Source: Lactiplantibacillus pingfangensis
GTDB taxonomy: Bacteria > Bacillota > Bacilli > Lactobacillales > Lactobacillaceae
Assembly (NCBI RefSeq): GCF_005404945.1
Contig: NZ_BJDG01000013.1
Coordinates: forward strand, 1 to 64,000
DNA length: 64,000 nucleotides
Direction of reading: 5' to 3'
The first letter of the stretch is position 1; each line of letters opens with the position of its first letter. A model generated the notes under the pieces. The model searched no databases. It was not told the DNA's origin and was given only the letters and a program-made list of their open reading frames with translations. The position numbers and the translations under genes were made by a program. Shown here piece after piece: positions 17,718 to 26,896 of this stretch.

Positions 17718-17859
17718 GTGTTAACCAAATCTTTACAGAGATAAAAAAATTTTTACGCCTTTTTGATGGAAATATACAGCCTTTTGCGTATGGTAAACTG
17801 GAGTAGCTTGTTTTTTTACTTTTCCAATACATACCATAAGACTTGAATGGGGGATTAAC

Positions 17860-19389
17860 ATGGCAGCAAAATTATTTGGGATTATGATGATCAACGTACA
17901 GAGTATTGAGCTTTCCATCGTCAATTTGCGCACACTGCGACAGGTCGAACGGGTACGGTCAGACGTCTCATTAGGCGAAGATATTTACGATCAACATACC
18001 ATTGACTACGACTCGGTTGAACAGGCAACACAGGCCTTAACAGGCTTTATTCAGATCATGCATGACTATGGCGTTAAAGATTATCATTTATGGGGATCAT
18101 GGTCACTGTCATCTGCGAACAATGCTGATTATATTCAGGACCAGTTATTTGTCCGCACTGGTTTAAAAATTGATTGGCTTTCTAGCAGTCAGGAAACATA
18201 CTTACGATCGGCGGCAGTCGCCGTTCATTTTCCAAAATTCAAACAAATGATTGAATCACCAACTTACTTATTAGGGATCAATTCTGGTAGCGTTGGGATT
18301 TCGCATTACGACCACGGCACCTTCGCCTTCTCACGCAGTTTACGATTGGGACCCGTTCGAATTGCCGAAGTTCTGGAAGACTTACAATCTAGTGTGCCGA
18401 ATTATGTTGAAGTCTTGGACGACTATATTTCTAGTCAGATTTCCGACTTTGGCCGATTTCTACCAGCAACGCGTCAACAACCTAGTAACGTTGTGATGTT
18501 GGGCGTGGCCCCTTTCTCCAACTTATTCCAACGGCAACAGTCTAAGGCTGGCGTTGAAGAACTGAGCAAAGCCGACTTTAAGACGCTCTACGCCGACGTG
18601 ATTAATGCCTCCGACCAATACTTGATGGATAAGTACGAAGTGGACGAAAACGACGTCCGCTTGATTATCCCAGAACTTTTATTAGTCAACGAATTATTGC
18701 AGCTGACCAATGCTGAAACCATTTGGCTTGGCAACGTGACCGCCTTAGATGGCCTCATTATTCAAGAAGCCGTCAAACTTGGTTATAAAAAATACAACTT
18801 TAACGATCAAATCGTGACGGCTGCTAAAAACTTAGCCGACCGTTACAATGTTGAACCCAAGCACAGAGACTTAGTCACCAAGTTTTCAATGCATTTATTT
18901 GATCAACTCAAGCCCTTGCATCACTTAGGCAAGCGTGACCGCTTACTCTTACAAGTTGCGTCAATCGTGCATGATGTTGGGAGTTATATTGATCCGCATC
19001 AACATTATATGCACTCAGATTATATTTTACGGGCGACCGAGTTAACTGGGCTGACGAACGCTGAAAAGCAAACGATTGCCACGATTGCCCGTTATCACAG
19101 CGCACAAACGCCGTCTAAAGATATTAAACATTTTGAACATATGAGTTTGGAACAGCGTCTCGTTGTCTCTAAGTTGTCGGCAATTTTACGGCTAGCGGAT
19201 GCATTAGATGACGGTCGCCAGCAAAAGATTAGCAAGATTTCAGTTTCCATCAAAAATCCACAAGTCATCATCACTTGTTATGCGCATGACGATCTGTTTT
19301 TAGAGAATTGGGTTTTCTCACAAAAATCAGAGTTTTTCAAAGAGGTCTTCGGACTAACACCAGTTATTAAACGTCGGGGGGTACGTTAG
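17860..19389 (+). CDS. ppx: Ppx/GppA-like protein with HD domain, degenerate phosphatase site
   Basis: 509 residues. N-terminal ASKHA-type halves as in exopolyphosphatase (about 1-310) and a C-terminal HD-type domain (about 320-500; ASIVHDVGSYIDP, IARYHSA, LADALDDGR). The phosphate loops are eroded: the first reads GIMMINVQSIELSI instead of IDLGSNSxR-like, and the second LGINSGSVGIS instead of DTGGGS. The HD histidine and aspartate are kept. It is the first gene of the polyphosphate operon (2 bases before ppk, then a canonical ppx). It may be a regulator or altered enzyme of polyphosphate or (p)ppGpp rather than a normal exopolyphosphatase. GGGGGA precedes the ATG. Confidence 0.85.
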   Translation: MAAKLFGIMMINVQSIELSIVNLRTLRQVERVRSDVSLGEDIYDQHTIDYDSVEQATQALTGFIQIMHDYGVKDYHLWGSWSLSSANNADYIQDQLFVRTGLKIDWLSSSQETYLRSAAVAVHFPKFKQMIESPTYLLGINSGSVGISHYDHGTFAFSRSLRLGPVRIAEVLEDLQSSVPNYVEVLDDYISSQISDFGRFLPATRQQPSNVVMLGVAPFSNLFQRQQSKAGVEELSKADFKTLYADVINASDQYLMDKYEVDENDVRLIIPELLLVNELLQLTNAETIWLGNVTALDGLIIQEAVKLGYKKYNFNDQIVTAAKNLADRYNVEPKHRDLVTKFSMHLFDQLKPLHHLGKRDRLLLQVASIVHDVGSYIDPHQHYMHSDYILRATELTGLTNAEKQTIATIARYHSAQTPSKDIKHFEHMSLEQRLVVSKLSAILRLADALDDGRQQKISKISVSIKNPQVIITCYAHDDLFLENWVFSQKSEFFKEVFGLTPVIKRRGVR

Positions 19390-19390
19390 G

Positions 19391-21547
19391 ATGAACTATC
19401 AAAAAGAGAGTTATTATACCAATCGTGAATTAAGTTGGATGGACTTCAACTATCGCGTTTTGGACGAAGCCCGCGACAAAGACAATCCATTGCTTGAACG
19501 GGTGCGTTTTTTAGGCATTACCCAAAGTAATCTGGACGAATTCTTTACCGTCCGCGTGGCGTCACTACGAAAGTTAGTTTCTGTGAACTATACCAAAACC
19601 GATTCCGCGGGCTTAACACCGGCCGATCAAGTGGCGGCAATTAGTGACCAAGCGCATGAAATGGTCAAACGTCAATACAACACCTTGAACCGCTCATTAT
19701 TGCCACTGCTCGAACAACACGATATTAAGTTATTAACGATGCCCGAACTGACTGAGGAACAATTTAACTTCGTCAAAAACTATTTTGATGACGAATTATA
19801 CCCCGCTTTGACACCAATGGCGGACGATTCCTCACGGCCGTTTCCCTTTATCGCCAATAACACCTTAAATATTGCCCTACGTATTTATAAAAATGGCAAT
19901 AAAAAGGAACGAAAATTTGCCACCGTCCAAGTTCCTGATGTCTTTCCACGCGTCGTGGTCCTGCCTGGCGCAGAAAACCGCTTCATCTTGATTGAAGATA
20001 TTATTAAAGCCTTTGTGGGCTCACTTTTCATCAACTACACCGTCAAAGAAACCAGTGCCTATCGGGTCATTCGCGACCTTGATTTGGACGTGGCTGAAGA
20101 AGATACTTCCGACTTATTGAAGGAAGTTCAAAAACAATTAAAAATGCGTGAACGTGGTAAAGTGATGCGGCTTGAAGTTGAAAAAACGATGAGTAAACAT
20201 CAACGCACCCGTTTGGCGAAAGCCCTTGGAACCACTGAGAGCTCACTTTATGTCGTGAATGGCCCGCTTAACTTGACGTTCTTATCCAAATTAGTCAAAT
20301 CAATCACCGGTCATGAAGACTTAAATTATCAAAAGTACCAGCCTTACTATCCGGCCGTTTATCGTGAAAAATCAATTTTCGACTTGATTAAGGATCACGA
20401 TATTTTAATGCAATATCCTTATGATGATTTTCAGCCAGTCGTCGACTTTATTCACGAAGCCGCCGAAGACAAAAACGTGTTAGCGATTAAGATGACCCTT
20501 TACCGTGTTTCGGCGGATTCTCCGATCATCAAATATTTGGGGCAAGCGGCTCAAAATGGCAAGCAAGTAACCGTCTTAGTCGAAGTTAAGGCTCGTTTTG
20601 ATGAAGAAAACAACGTGCATTGGGCGAAGAAGCTGGAAGAAATGGGTTGCCACGTCATCTATGGGCTAATCGGCCTGAAAACCCATTGTAAGTTAGCCCT
20701 AGTCGTTCGGCGCGAAAACGAAGGCATCAAACGTTACATGCATATGGGAACTGGGAACTATAACGATGTGACCGCCCACTTCTATACCGACCTAGGCCTA
20801 TTTACCGCCGATACCGATATGGGCATTGACGCCTCCAACATTTTTAACATGTTGTCAGGTTATTCGGAACCACCATATTTCCACAAATTGCACATTTCGC
20901 CAGACGGCATTCGGGAGTTTATTAACGAAAAACTCGACGCCGAAATTGCGATTGCCAAAGCTGGTCGGCCGGCGGTAGTCAAAATGAAAATGAACTCACT
21001 TTCTGACCCGCAGATTATTAGCAAACTCTATGAAGCTTCACATGCGGGCGTTAAGATTCAGTTGATTATTCGGGGTATCTGCTGCCTGCGGACTGGCATC
21101 AAGGGAATTTCCGATAACATTGAAGTACACTCAATTATTGGCCGGCTGTTGGAACATAGTCGTATTTATTACTTCAGTAATGATGGCGAGCCACAAATTT
21201 ATTTATCGAGTGCCGATATGATGACCCGTAATTTGAATCGACGGGTGGAATTACTTTTCCCACTACTGCAATCAGAAATCAGCGATCGCGCCATGACCAT
21301 TTTTGACACCATGTGGCATGATACGGTGAAGACTCGTATTTTACAGGCTGATAATAGCTATCAGAAGTGTGATCGGCGTGGCTTGCCATCACTGGATTCA
21401 CAAGCAAGCTTCATGGCTGATGCGGAAAAACGCGTAGCGGCAGATCATCCAACGCCAACCGCAACCAGTACTGCGCATCAGTTTATTCCAATGATGAGCC
21501 CTAAGAATGAACCAAATACATTCAATGACGATGGCGGTGAACATTAA
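19391..21547 (+). CDS. ppk: Polyphosphate kinase 1
   Basis: 718 residues, usual length. N-terminal domain begins YTNRELSWMDFNYRVLDEA; RVSADSP, VLVEVKARFDEENN, the phospho-accepting His432 in THCKLALVV and HMGTGNYND are all present, as is the second phospholipase-D-like half. It polymerises the gamma-phosphate of ATP into polyphosphate reversibly. Translationally coupled: it starts 2 bases after the upstream ppx-like gene and ends 2 bases before the downstream ppx. The C-terminal 50 residues are low-complexity. Confidence 0.97.
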   Translation: MNYQKESYYTNRELSWMDFNYRVLDEARDKDNPLLERVRFLGITQSNLDEFFTVRVASLRKLVSVNYTKTDSAGLTPADQVAAISDQAHEMVKRQYNTLNRSLLPLLEQHDIKLLTMPELTEEQFNFVKNYFDDELYPALTPMADDSSRPFPFIANNTLNIALRIYKNGNKKERKFATVQVPDVFPRVVVLPGAENRFILIEDIIKAFVGSLFINYTVKETSAYRVIRDLDLDVAEEDTSDLLKEVQKQLKMRERGKVMRLEVEKTMSKHQRTRLAKALGTTESSLYVVNGPLNLTFLSKLVKSITGHEDLNYQKYQPYYPAVYREKSIFDLIKDHDILMQYPYDDFQPVVDFIHEAAEDKNVLAIKMTLYRVSADSPIIKYLGQAAQNGKQVTVLVEVKARFDEENNVHWAKKLEEMGCHVIYGLIGLKTHCKLALVVRRENEGIKRYMHMGTGNYNDVTAHFYTDLGLFTADTDMGIDASNIFNMLSGYSEPPYFHKLHISPDGIREFINEKLDAEIAIAKAGRPAVVKMKMNSLSDPQIISKLYEASHAGVKIQLIIRGICCLRTGIKGISDNIEVHSIIGRLLEHSRIYYFSNDGEPQIYLSSADMMTRNLNRRVELLFPLLQSEISDRAMTIFDTMWHDTVKTRILQADNSYQKCDRRGLPSLDSQASFMADAEKRVAADHPTPTATSTAHQFIPMMSPKNEPNTFNDDGGEH

Positions 21548-21548
21548 T

Positions 21549-22502
21549 ATGGAAAATTTTGCCGTAATTGATTTAGGCTCAAATTCTTGCCGGATGACCA
21601 TTACCCAAGTTCAAGAAGATGGCAGTTATCAGGTTACCCATCGACTCAAGGAAATGGTTCGACTCTCTGAAAATGAGGATGAGACGGCAACCCCAACCTT
21701 GCACCCGGAAGCAATCGAACGCACGATTGCCGCATTACAATCTTTTAAAGCCGTTTACGAAAAATTACCGAATTTAACTTTAAAGGCAGTCGCAACCGCA
21801 GCAACGCGTAAAGCCAGCAATCAAAAAAAGTTTTTGAAACAGGTCAAAACCGCCGTTGGCTTAGATATTGAAGTCATTCCTGGAACCAGTGAAGCCTATT
21901 ATGACTACGTCGGCGTGGTCAACACCTTACCGACCACCAACTGTGTCATGATGGATACTGGCGGTGGCAGTTGTGAACTTGTGTTGATTGTCAACGGACA
22001 GGCGAAGAACCTCATTAGCCTTCCGATTGGCGCCGTAAGTTTATCCGAAAAATTTGGACTAAATGATCAAATTTCGGCGAGTGCCCTCTTTGATGCGATG
22101 ACTTTCGTTGATAAATTATTTAATAGTGTGTGGTGGCTTCGAAACGGACTCAACTTGCCGCTCGTTTGTCTTGGCGGCAGTAATCGGACCCTCGCCAAGA
22201 TCAATCGTCGCAAGAGCAACTTCTTGAACTTCGAAGATATTCACGGTTATCGGTTGCGCGATGAAGCCATCTATCAAACCTTCAATGAAGTTTTGGCACA
22301 GGATGCTGCCGGACGTGCTAAGATTCCTGGCCTTGCCAAGGATCGCGCTGACATTATCGTCGGTGGTATGATTCCCGCCATCATGCTGATGCGCTTTTTA
22401 GATTCCGATCGCATTATCTTCTCACAAAATGGCTTACGTGAAGGCATTTTATTTGAACATTTGACCTCACTAGCCGAACAGAATAGCAAAGTTCCAGAAT
22501 AG
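21549..22502 (+). CDS. ppx: Exopolyphosphatase (Ppx/GppA family)
   Basis: 317 residues from the ATG at 21549, directly after the ppk stop (GGCGGTGA upstream); a longer in-frame reading from 21507 lies inside ppk. Both phosphate loops are canonical: FAVIDLGSNSCRMTI (4-18) and MMDTGGGSCELVL; GTSEAYYDY carries the expected catalytic glutamate. It degrades polyphosphate from the chain end to phosphate. With ppk it allows turnover of the stored polymer. Confidence 0.95.
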   Translation: MENFAVIDLGSNSCRMTITQVQEDGSYQVTHRLKEMVRLSENEDETATPTLHPEAIERTIAALQSFKAVYEKLPNLTLKAVATAATRKASNQKKFLKQVKTAVGLDIEVIPGTSEAYYDYVGVVNTLPTTNCVMMDTGGGSCELVLIVNGQAKNLISLPIGAVSLSEKFGLNDQISASALFDAMTFVDKLFNSVWWLRNGLNLPLVCLGGSNRTLAKINRRKSNFLNFEDIHGYRLRDEAIYQTFNEVLAQDAAGRAKIPGLAKDRADIIVGGMIPAIMLMRFLDSDRIIFSQNGLREGILFEHLTSLAEQNSKVPE

Positions 22503-22540
22503 CCAGTCGATAACTGACTGCTGGGATTCGATGTTTTTTA

Positions 22541-22582
22541 AAATAGACGCTGGCACAAGCAAATTGTGCCGGCGTCTATTTA
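22541..22582 (+). terminator. Terminator of the polyphosphate operon
   Basis: AAATAGACGCTGGCACA pairs with TGTGCCGGCGTCTATTT (one mismatch). Confidence 0.9.
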
Positions 22583-22744
22583 AATTATCATGATAATCGT
22601 CGGCTGTTGTCCCCTCACAGGTAATAATTAACTTTTCGATGTCAAAAACACCAAAACACTCCCATACTCGTAACGATTTCACTTGTATTCGCTATGACTA
22701 TTTAGCAAAGCGCTACACTACTAGACTCGTTGTGCTATACCAAT

Positions 22745-23045
22745 GTTAGTAAGCTTCAAGCTTTTCTCGGTTTGCTCTAAATTCATTACTTGTTTAGTCT
22801 TTTATATAAATTGATTCTCGAATAGTGCTAATTTCCGCCTACCGGGGGCTTCGTTTGGGGCTGGAACGCCATGAACCATTTTTGAGCCAAAGGGCGGTCT
22901 CAAAAGCTGGTTTTTGACTAACCGTGGACAAAATCACCACGCTAAGTCAAACGCCACGGCTGAGCCCCAAACGAAGCCCCCTCACGGCTAAAGATGTGCA
23001 TTGTTTTGAATGACCAGTCATCCAAAAATTTTGACTAGGTGCCAA
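22745..23045 (+). repeat. Repeat family C, copy C1
   Basis: The core is a perfect 19-bp stem, GGGGGCTTCGTTTGGGGCT (22844-22862) with its complement at 22963-22981. Inside are two hairpins: AACCATTTTTGAG/CTCAAAAGCTGGTT and TTTGACTAACCGTGG/CCACGCTAAGTCAAA. A conserved left flank (AAGCTTTTCTCGGTTTGCTC ... TTTCCGCCTACC) and right flank (CTCACGGCTA ... AAAAATTTTGAC) recur at the other copies. It lies in a 1.4-kb gene-free gap (22503-23907) together with two family A copies. Confidence 0.88.
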
Positions 23046-23252
23046 CCGAACTAATCGAGGCTTAACCCCAGAACTAACACCAACTTAAGTCGTCACAAAG
23101 TTATTTGTCCTTTAGCTTTTCTTCAACCCTGCTAAAATTTGTGACATGGAAGACCGATTCTCTCTATTTGATGCGTGGCAACTCAATCAGAGATGCAGAG
23201 GCTTCTTTGTCAACAAATCTTCCTACCGAGAAAAATTTCATACTAACCCTAT

Positions 23253-23360
23253 GCTAGCTGTAGGTTGCTGCTGATTACATCGGCTGAGAACCAAGACGTA
23301 TCTGGCCTGGCACGGTCCTACGACCATATGACATCAGCAACAACAGGAAACCGCAACTTT
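23253..23360 (+). repeat. Repeat family A, short copy A5
   Basis: TAGCTG leader; outer arms GTTGCTGCTGAT (23264-23275) and ATCAGCAACAAC (23333-23344), 11 of 12 paired and different in sequence from other copies; only a weak third hairpin remains; tail AGGAAACCGCAA. Confidence 0.75.
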
Positions 23361-23383
23361 GCGTCCATTAAACACCAGACTGA

Positions 23384-23800
23384 CGGTTGAAAGGTTAATA
23401 CTGGCTATCAATTCTAATTTAACAAGGTTTTATAAGTGAAATATTAATTACGGCGCTCAAAGAAAATATTCAAGATAGTTCTAAACATTCCTAACTGATG
23501 CCATTATTTTTAAGAATCAAATCAACTGTTTTTTAGTCTTTTATCTTGATAAACATTATCCTAGCTGGAGGGCGTCGCTGATTGCATCAGGCGTGAAAGT
23601 CCCGTTTGAGCGGCGTTTTTTGCCGGTCTTACAGGACGGACGGTCCGGGATAGTTGCGCCTTTCGCAACCATTCCGGGCGAAGTCCGCATGTAATCAGCG
23701 ACGCCCGGAAGCGATAACGTTAACTTTTTTTCATTGCCAATGTACTAGTACGATCGCATGCTATCAGTGGCAACCGGAAGCGGCAACGTTGCTCACTCCC
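23384..23800 (+). repeat. Repeat family A, copy A6 with left arm, plus adjoining fragment
   Basis: Begins with CGGTTGAAAGG and a roughly 170-bp left arm alignable with that of copy A9. Outer stem GGGCGTCGCTGATTGCAT (23570-23587) / ATGTAATCAGCGACGCCC (23689-23706), all 18 positions paired with one G-T. Hairpin II CCGGGATAGTTGC/GCAACCATTCCGG is intact, hairpin III is deleted. At 23750-23795 a right-end fragment of another copy (CATGCTATCAGTGGCAACCG) follows. Confidence 0.85.
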
Positions 23801-23818
23801 AATATTTTAGTCCAAAAT

Positions 23819-23858
23819 AAAACCGCAACACCAAGCGTTTAGCCTGATGCTGCGGTTT
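23819..23858 (-). terminator. Terminator of the mntH-usp operon
   Basis: On the minus strand TAAACCGCAGCATCA pairs with a TTGGTGTTGCGGTTTTA-type arm, then a T-rich stretch. Confidence 0.8.
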
Positions 23859-23907
23859 AGTTCTTATGAAACTTAATTGGTACCTTCCCGTCCACTAACC
23901 TAACCCT

Positions 23908-24339
23908 TTAGCGAATAACGAGTACCGAAATTGGTGAATATTTAGCCATGTACGCGGCTTGACTACCGAAGCGTCGTGCAATGCCCTTTTTGGCAATTGA
24001 TCCGATAATCAGTAAATCTGGTTGTAAATGTGGAATGACATCTTTTACGATGGTTTCACCAGGTTCGCCTTCAGCAATAATGCTCTTAACATGTTTTGCG
24101 CCGGCATCTTGGGCTTGTTTCTGGTATTTCAAAAGATGCTTTTGAAGCTCATCTCGTTCACCATGCACATAGTCCTTATTTAGAGCCTGATAAACATTCA
24201 TTTCATCATTTTCCAAAATTGAGACAATAATTAATTCTGCATCGGTTTGAATCGCTTGCTGAATCGCGTATTCAAATGCCAACATGGCATCTGCTGAATC
24301 GTCAACCCCGACTAAAATCCGTTTAAAAGTTGTACTCAT
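23908..24339 (-). CDS. Universal stress protein (UspA family)
   Basis: 143 residues, one Usp domain. FKRILVGVDDSADAMLAFEYAI at the start (nucleotide-site aspartate) and the ATP-binding-type end GSIAKKGIARRFGSQAAYMAKYSPISVLVIR (GxxG...GS pattern). Binds ATP or AMP in many relatives; physiological role varies. It starts 2 bases after the mntH stop, so the two are one operon, an arrangement that is common in lactobacilli. Confidence 0.93.
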   Translation of the reverse strand: MSTTFKRILVGVDDSADAMLAFEYAIQQAIQTDAELIIVSILENDEMNVYQALNKDYVHGERDELQKHLLKYQKQAQDAGAKHVKSIIAEGEPGETIVKDVIPHLQPDLLIIGSIAKKGIARRFGSQAAYMAKYSPISVLVIR

Positions 24340-24341
24340 CT

Positions 24342-25928
24342 TTATTCACCATCCTTGGCTAAGGCAGCTTGTTGGGCAGCGTAACGTTTGTTGCCACGTT
24401 GTAAATCATAAACGGTCCAAGCAAGTAACGCTAAAATAGCCGCAACTAAAACATAAGCAATAATCTTTGAAAGAGTTTGTTCGCCAGCCGATGGATTATC
24501 CCCAAAGAATCCTAAAATGGCATCAGGCAAGCCAATCATGTTCAAGACCGTCAAACCGATGACTGATAACCAGCCTAAGCCTTTAATAATAAACGAGTTC
24601 TTAAAGCGATTACCCATTTCAACTTTACTGTCGGTCATCATCAATAATGGCAACATTGAGAATGGTAAGGCGAAGGCTAAGAAGACTTGCGAATTATTCA
24701 TCAAATTATTCAAAGCCGTATGCTCATCAATCGCACTCTTACCACTTGTTAACATGACACAAATTAACACTGGAATAACTGAAATCAACCGGGTCACTAA
24801 TCGACGTAACCAGAGTGGCATCCGCATGTGGACGAAACCTTCCATGATCACTTGACCAGTCAAGGTCCCAGTGATGGTCGAGTTTTGACCAGAAGCTAGT
24901 AAGGCAATCGCAAACAATGCTGAAAGTAAGCCAGACTTAGCAACGCCAATCAAAATACCATTACTTAACATTGACGTATTTGATAAAGCTTCATATAGAC
25001 CGAAGAATGACGGGTCTTTAACCGCACCACTCTTGAAAACTGCCACACCCATGATTAAGAGTAAGGCATTGACGACAAAGGCAAATGTCAATTGAATATT
25101 TGAATCCCAAGCCGCAAACTTAACCGTCCGAGCCACATCTTCTTCATCACTGTGGTCGATCTTCCGAGTTTGTGAAATTGCGGAATGTAAATACAAGTTA
25201 TGTGGCATAACCGTCGCACCAATAATCCCTAATGACCCGGATAATGGTGTCATTCCGGCTACGCTACGCGATGTCGAGAAGGTTTCAGCCGTTGGGACTA
25301 ACCCTTTAATCACGCCACCCCAATCAGGGTTAGAAAGCGCAACTTGATAAACGAATACAAATAGAATGACAAGAATTAAACAAACCACAATAGCTTCAAT
25401 TTTACGGAAACCAATTTTGGTCAATAATAGCAATACTAAAACATCAAAAACAGTAATGAACACCGCAACGACTAACGGAATTCCGAATAATAAATATAAC
25501 GCGATTGCCGCCCCAATGACTTCCGCAATATCGGTTGCCATAATGGCAAATTCAGTCAGGATCCATAAAACAATCCCTAGTGTCTTACTGGTTCTGGCCC
25601 GAATCGCTTGCGCCAAATCCATCTGACTCACGATTCCAAGTTTAGCTGCCATGTATTGCAGCAACATCGCAATCAAACTTGAAATTAAGATGACAGACAT
25701 TAACATGTACTGATAGTTTTGACCACCAGTGATTGACGTGGACCAGTTACCTGGATCCATGTAACCAACTGCGACTAACGCACCAGGACCAGAGTAGGCA
25801 AATAATGTTTTCCAGAAATTAAGGTTCTTGGGTACTTCGATTGACCCATTAATTTCTTCCAATGATGGGCCATTCGCATATTGAATTAGCTTATGCTTTT
25901 GGCCACTTGTAGCGTTTTCTTTGTTCAA
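24342..25928 (-). CDS. mntH: Nramp-family divalent metal (Mn2+) transporter
   Basis: 528 residues with about 11-12 membrane segments. Metal-site motifs DPGN ([13 protein letters not shown], about 56-68) and MPHN ([14 protein letters not shown]) are both intact. Proton-driven uptake of Mn2+, which lactobacilli accumulate as an antioxidant. The start codon is TTG at 25928 (TTGAACAAAGAAAACGC), 6 bases after GGGGGAG; no in-frame ATG is better placed. A DtxR/MntR-type palindrome lies between it and the divergent DtxR-like gene. Confidence 0.95.
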   Translation of the reverse strand: MNKENATSGQKHKLIQYANGPSLEEINGSIEVPKNLNFWKTLFAYSGPGALVAVGYMDPGNWSTSITGGQNYQYMLMSVILISSLIAMLLQYMAAKLGIVSQMDLAQAIRARTSKTLGIVLWILTEFAIMATDIAEVIGAAIALYLLFGIPLVVAVFITVFDVLVLLLLTKIGFRKIEAIVVCLILVILFVFVYQVALSNPDWGGVIKGLVPTAETFSTSRSVAGMTPLSGSLGIIGATVMPHNLYLHSAISQTRKIDHSDEEDVARTVKFAAWDSNIQLTFAFVVNALLLIMGVAVFKSGAVKDPSFFGLYEALSNTSMLSNGILIGVAKSGLLSALFAIALLASGQNSTITGTLTGQVIMEGFVHMRMPLWLRRLVTRLISVIPVLICVMLTSGKSAIDEHTALNNLMNNSQVFLAFALPFSMLPLLMMTDSKVEMGNRFKNSFIIKGLGWLSVIGLTVLNMIGLPDAILGFFGDNPSAGEQTLSKIIAYVLVAAILALLAWTVYDLQRGNKRYAAQQAALAKDGE

Positions 25929-26004
25929 GTAAAACTCCCCCTTTGTTTTGTTTGAATTAATTGAACAGTTGTTATTGTACTATAAATCATATAAAATGGA
26001 AATG

Positions 26005-26028
26005 TTTTTTAGGTGTGCCTAGAAAAAA
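26005..26028. promoter_or_regulatory. DtxR/MntR-type operator
   Basis: TTTAGGTGTGCCTAGA with T6 and A6 flanks forms an almost perfect palindrome, of the TTTAGG-n-CCTAAA type bound by DtxR-family manganese regulators. It sits between mntH and the divergent DtxR-like gene. Confidence 0.65.
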
Positions 26029-26049
26029 GTTATCTTTGGGGGTTAATGT

Positions 26050-26715
26050 ATGCGTGACAGTTTTAGCAATTATTTGAAAACCATTTATGAAGCAAGTTTT
26101 ACAAAATCAATCACAACTAACAAGCAAGTTGCAACCTTGATGGGGGTATTACCGGGGTCTGTAACTGAAGCCGTTAGTAATCTCGTTGCCGCTGGTTTAG
26201 TTAATCGGCAAAAATATCATGGCATTTCTTTGACCGCGACCGGCTATCAAGAAGTCTGCCAGTTGATGTATCGCTATCGCCTCTGTGAAGTTTGGCTAGA
26301 CCAAACCATTCACTTGCCGTTGCCGGCCATTCCAGAACAAGCCTGGTTGATGGCTGCAATTGATAACGCTGCGTTACTACAACAATTAGCGTTCAAGTTA
26401 AATCAGCCATCGCGGAGTCCCTTTGGCGGTAAACTAGTTTTACAAACCTTTGAACAAGCGTCTGAATGGCAATCTTTAGAGACCATTCTAGTTGGGCAAA
26501 CAATTGTAATTGAGAGTTATTTGGAAAATCCCAGCACGATTCGCTACTGCCTACACAGCCAAATTGCGAGCCAACAAGTTTTTAAGTGTATTGGTCAAGC
26601 AACCGATATCGAAATGATGACCTTGTTAGATTCCCAACAACGTGAACTGCTGATTAGTACGGTGGTTGCCCGTCACATTTACGTGTCACTGATTGCCGAT
26701 CACGACGCTTTTTAA
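26050..26715 (+). CDS. DtxR/MntR-like regulator lacking the usual metal ligands
   Basis: 221 residues. N-terminal helix-turn-helix of the MntR type (YLKTIYEAS, TNKQVATLMGVLPGSVTEAVSNL, VNRQKYHGISLTATG), dimer helix (LMYRYRLCEVWL) and an extra C-terminal FeoA/SH3-like part (about 140-221). Aligned by eye with Bacillus MntR, the six ligands are replaced: D8 by N7, E11 by K10, H77 by Y in RYRL, and the E99/E102/H103 cluster by a stretch reading EQAWLMAAID. It probably still binds the operator in front of it but senses something else or is metal-independent. Divergent from mntH. Confidence 0.88.
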   Translation: MRDSFSNYLKTIYEASFTKSITTNKQVATLMGVLPGSVTEAVSNLVAAGLVNRQKYHGISLTATGYQEVCQLMYRYRLCEVWLDQTIHLPLPAIPEQAWLMAAIDNAALLQQLAFKLNQPSRSPFGGKLVLQTFEQASEWQSLETILVGQTIVIESYLENPSTIRYCLHSQIASQQVFKCIGQATDIEMMTLLDSQQRELLISTVVARHIYVSLIADHDAF

Positions 26716-26747
26716 AATTTTACTTACGTCAAAATCACCGATTGCGT

Positions 26748-26767
26748 TATACTTGATTAGTAATCAA
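26748..26767 (+). promoter_or_regulatory. Promoter -10 and operator of the MFS gene
   Basis: TATACT -10 at 26748-26753 overlaps the start of a perfect palindrome TTGATTAGTAATCAA (26753-26767), at the expected transcription start. A repressor site is the simplest reading. Confidence 0.5.
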
Positions 26768-26789
26768 AAAAATCAAGGTAATTGTTAAT

Positions 26790-26896
26790 CAGATGCTTGT
26801 ATATCTTTCAAACGGCCGCCGAGTTGTTCTCCGAGGGAAAAGTATCGTTTCAGTCATTGGAACGACCTTTGCCTTGAACAACTGGAGGTCTTTTTT
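26790..26896 (+). promoter_or_regulatory. Structured 5' leader of the MFS transporter gene
   Basis: The start near 26760 leaves a 5' leader of about 135 nt. AGTTGTTC (26822-26829) pairs perfectly with GAACAACT (26876-26883), closing AAAAG/CTTT and TCGTT/AACGA helices; the ribosome binding site GGAGG (26884-26888) follows at once. A competing helix, GACCT (26864-26868 region) with AGGTC (26886-26890), is followed by TTTTTT right before the ATG, like an intrinsic terminator. An ATG at 26793 opens a possible leader peptide (MLVYLSNGRRVVLRG). No known riboswitch class recognised. Confidence 0.5.

Noticed and set aside
22590-22680. Minus-strand frame with LRVWECFGVFDIEKLIIT, similar to the end of flavodoxin-fold reductases
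   Set aside because: Resemblance is short, an in-frame stop lies just upstream, and it partly overlaps the terminator; kept only as a hint in the repeat-island finding.
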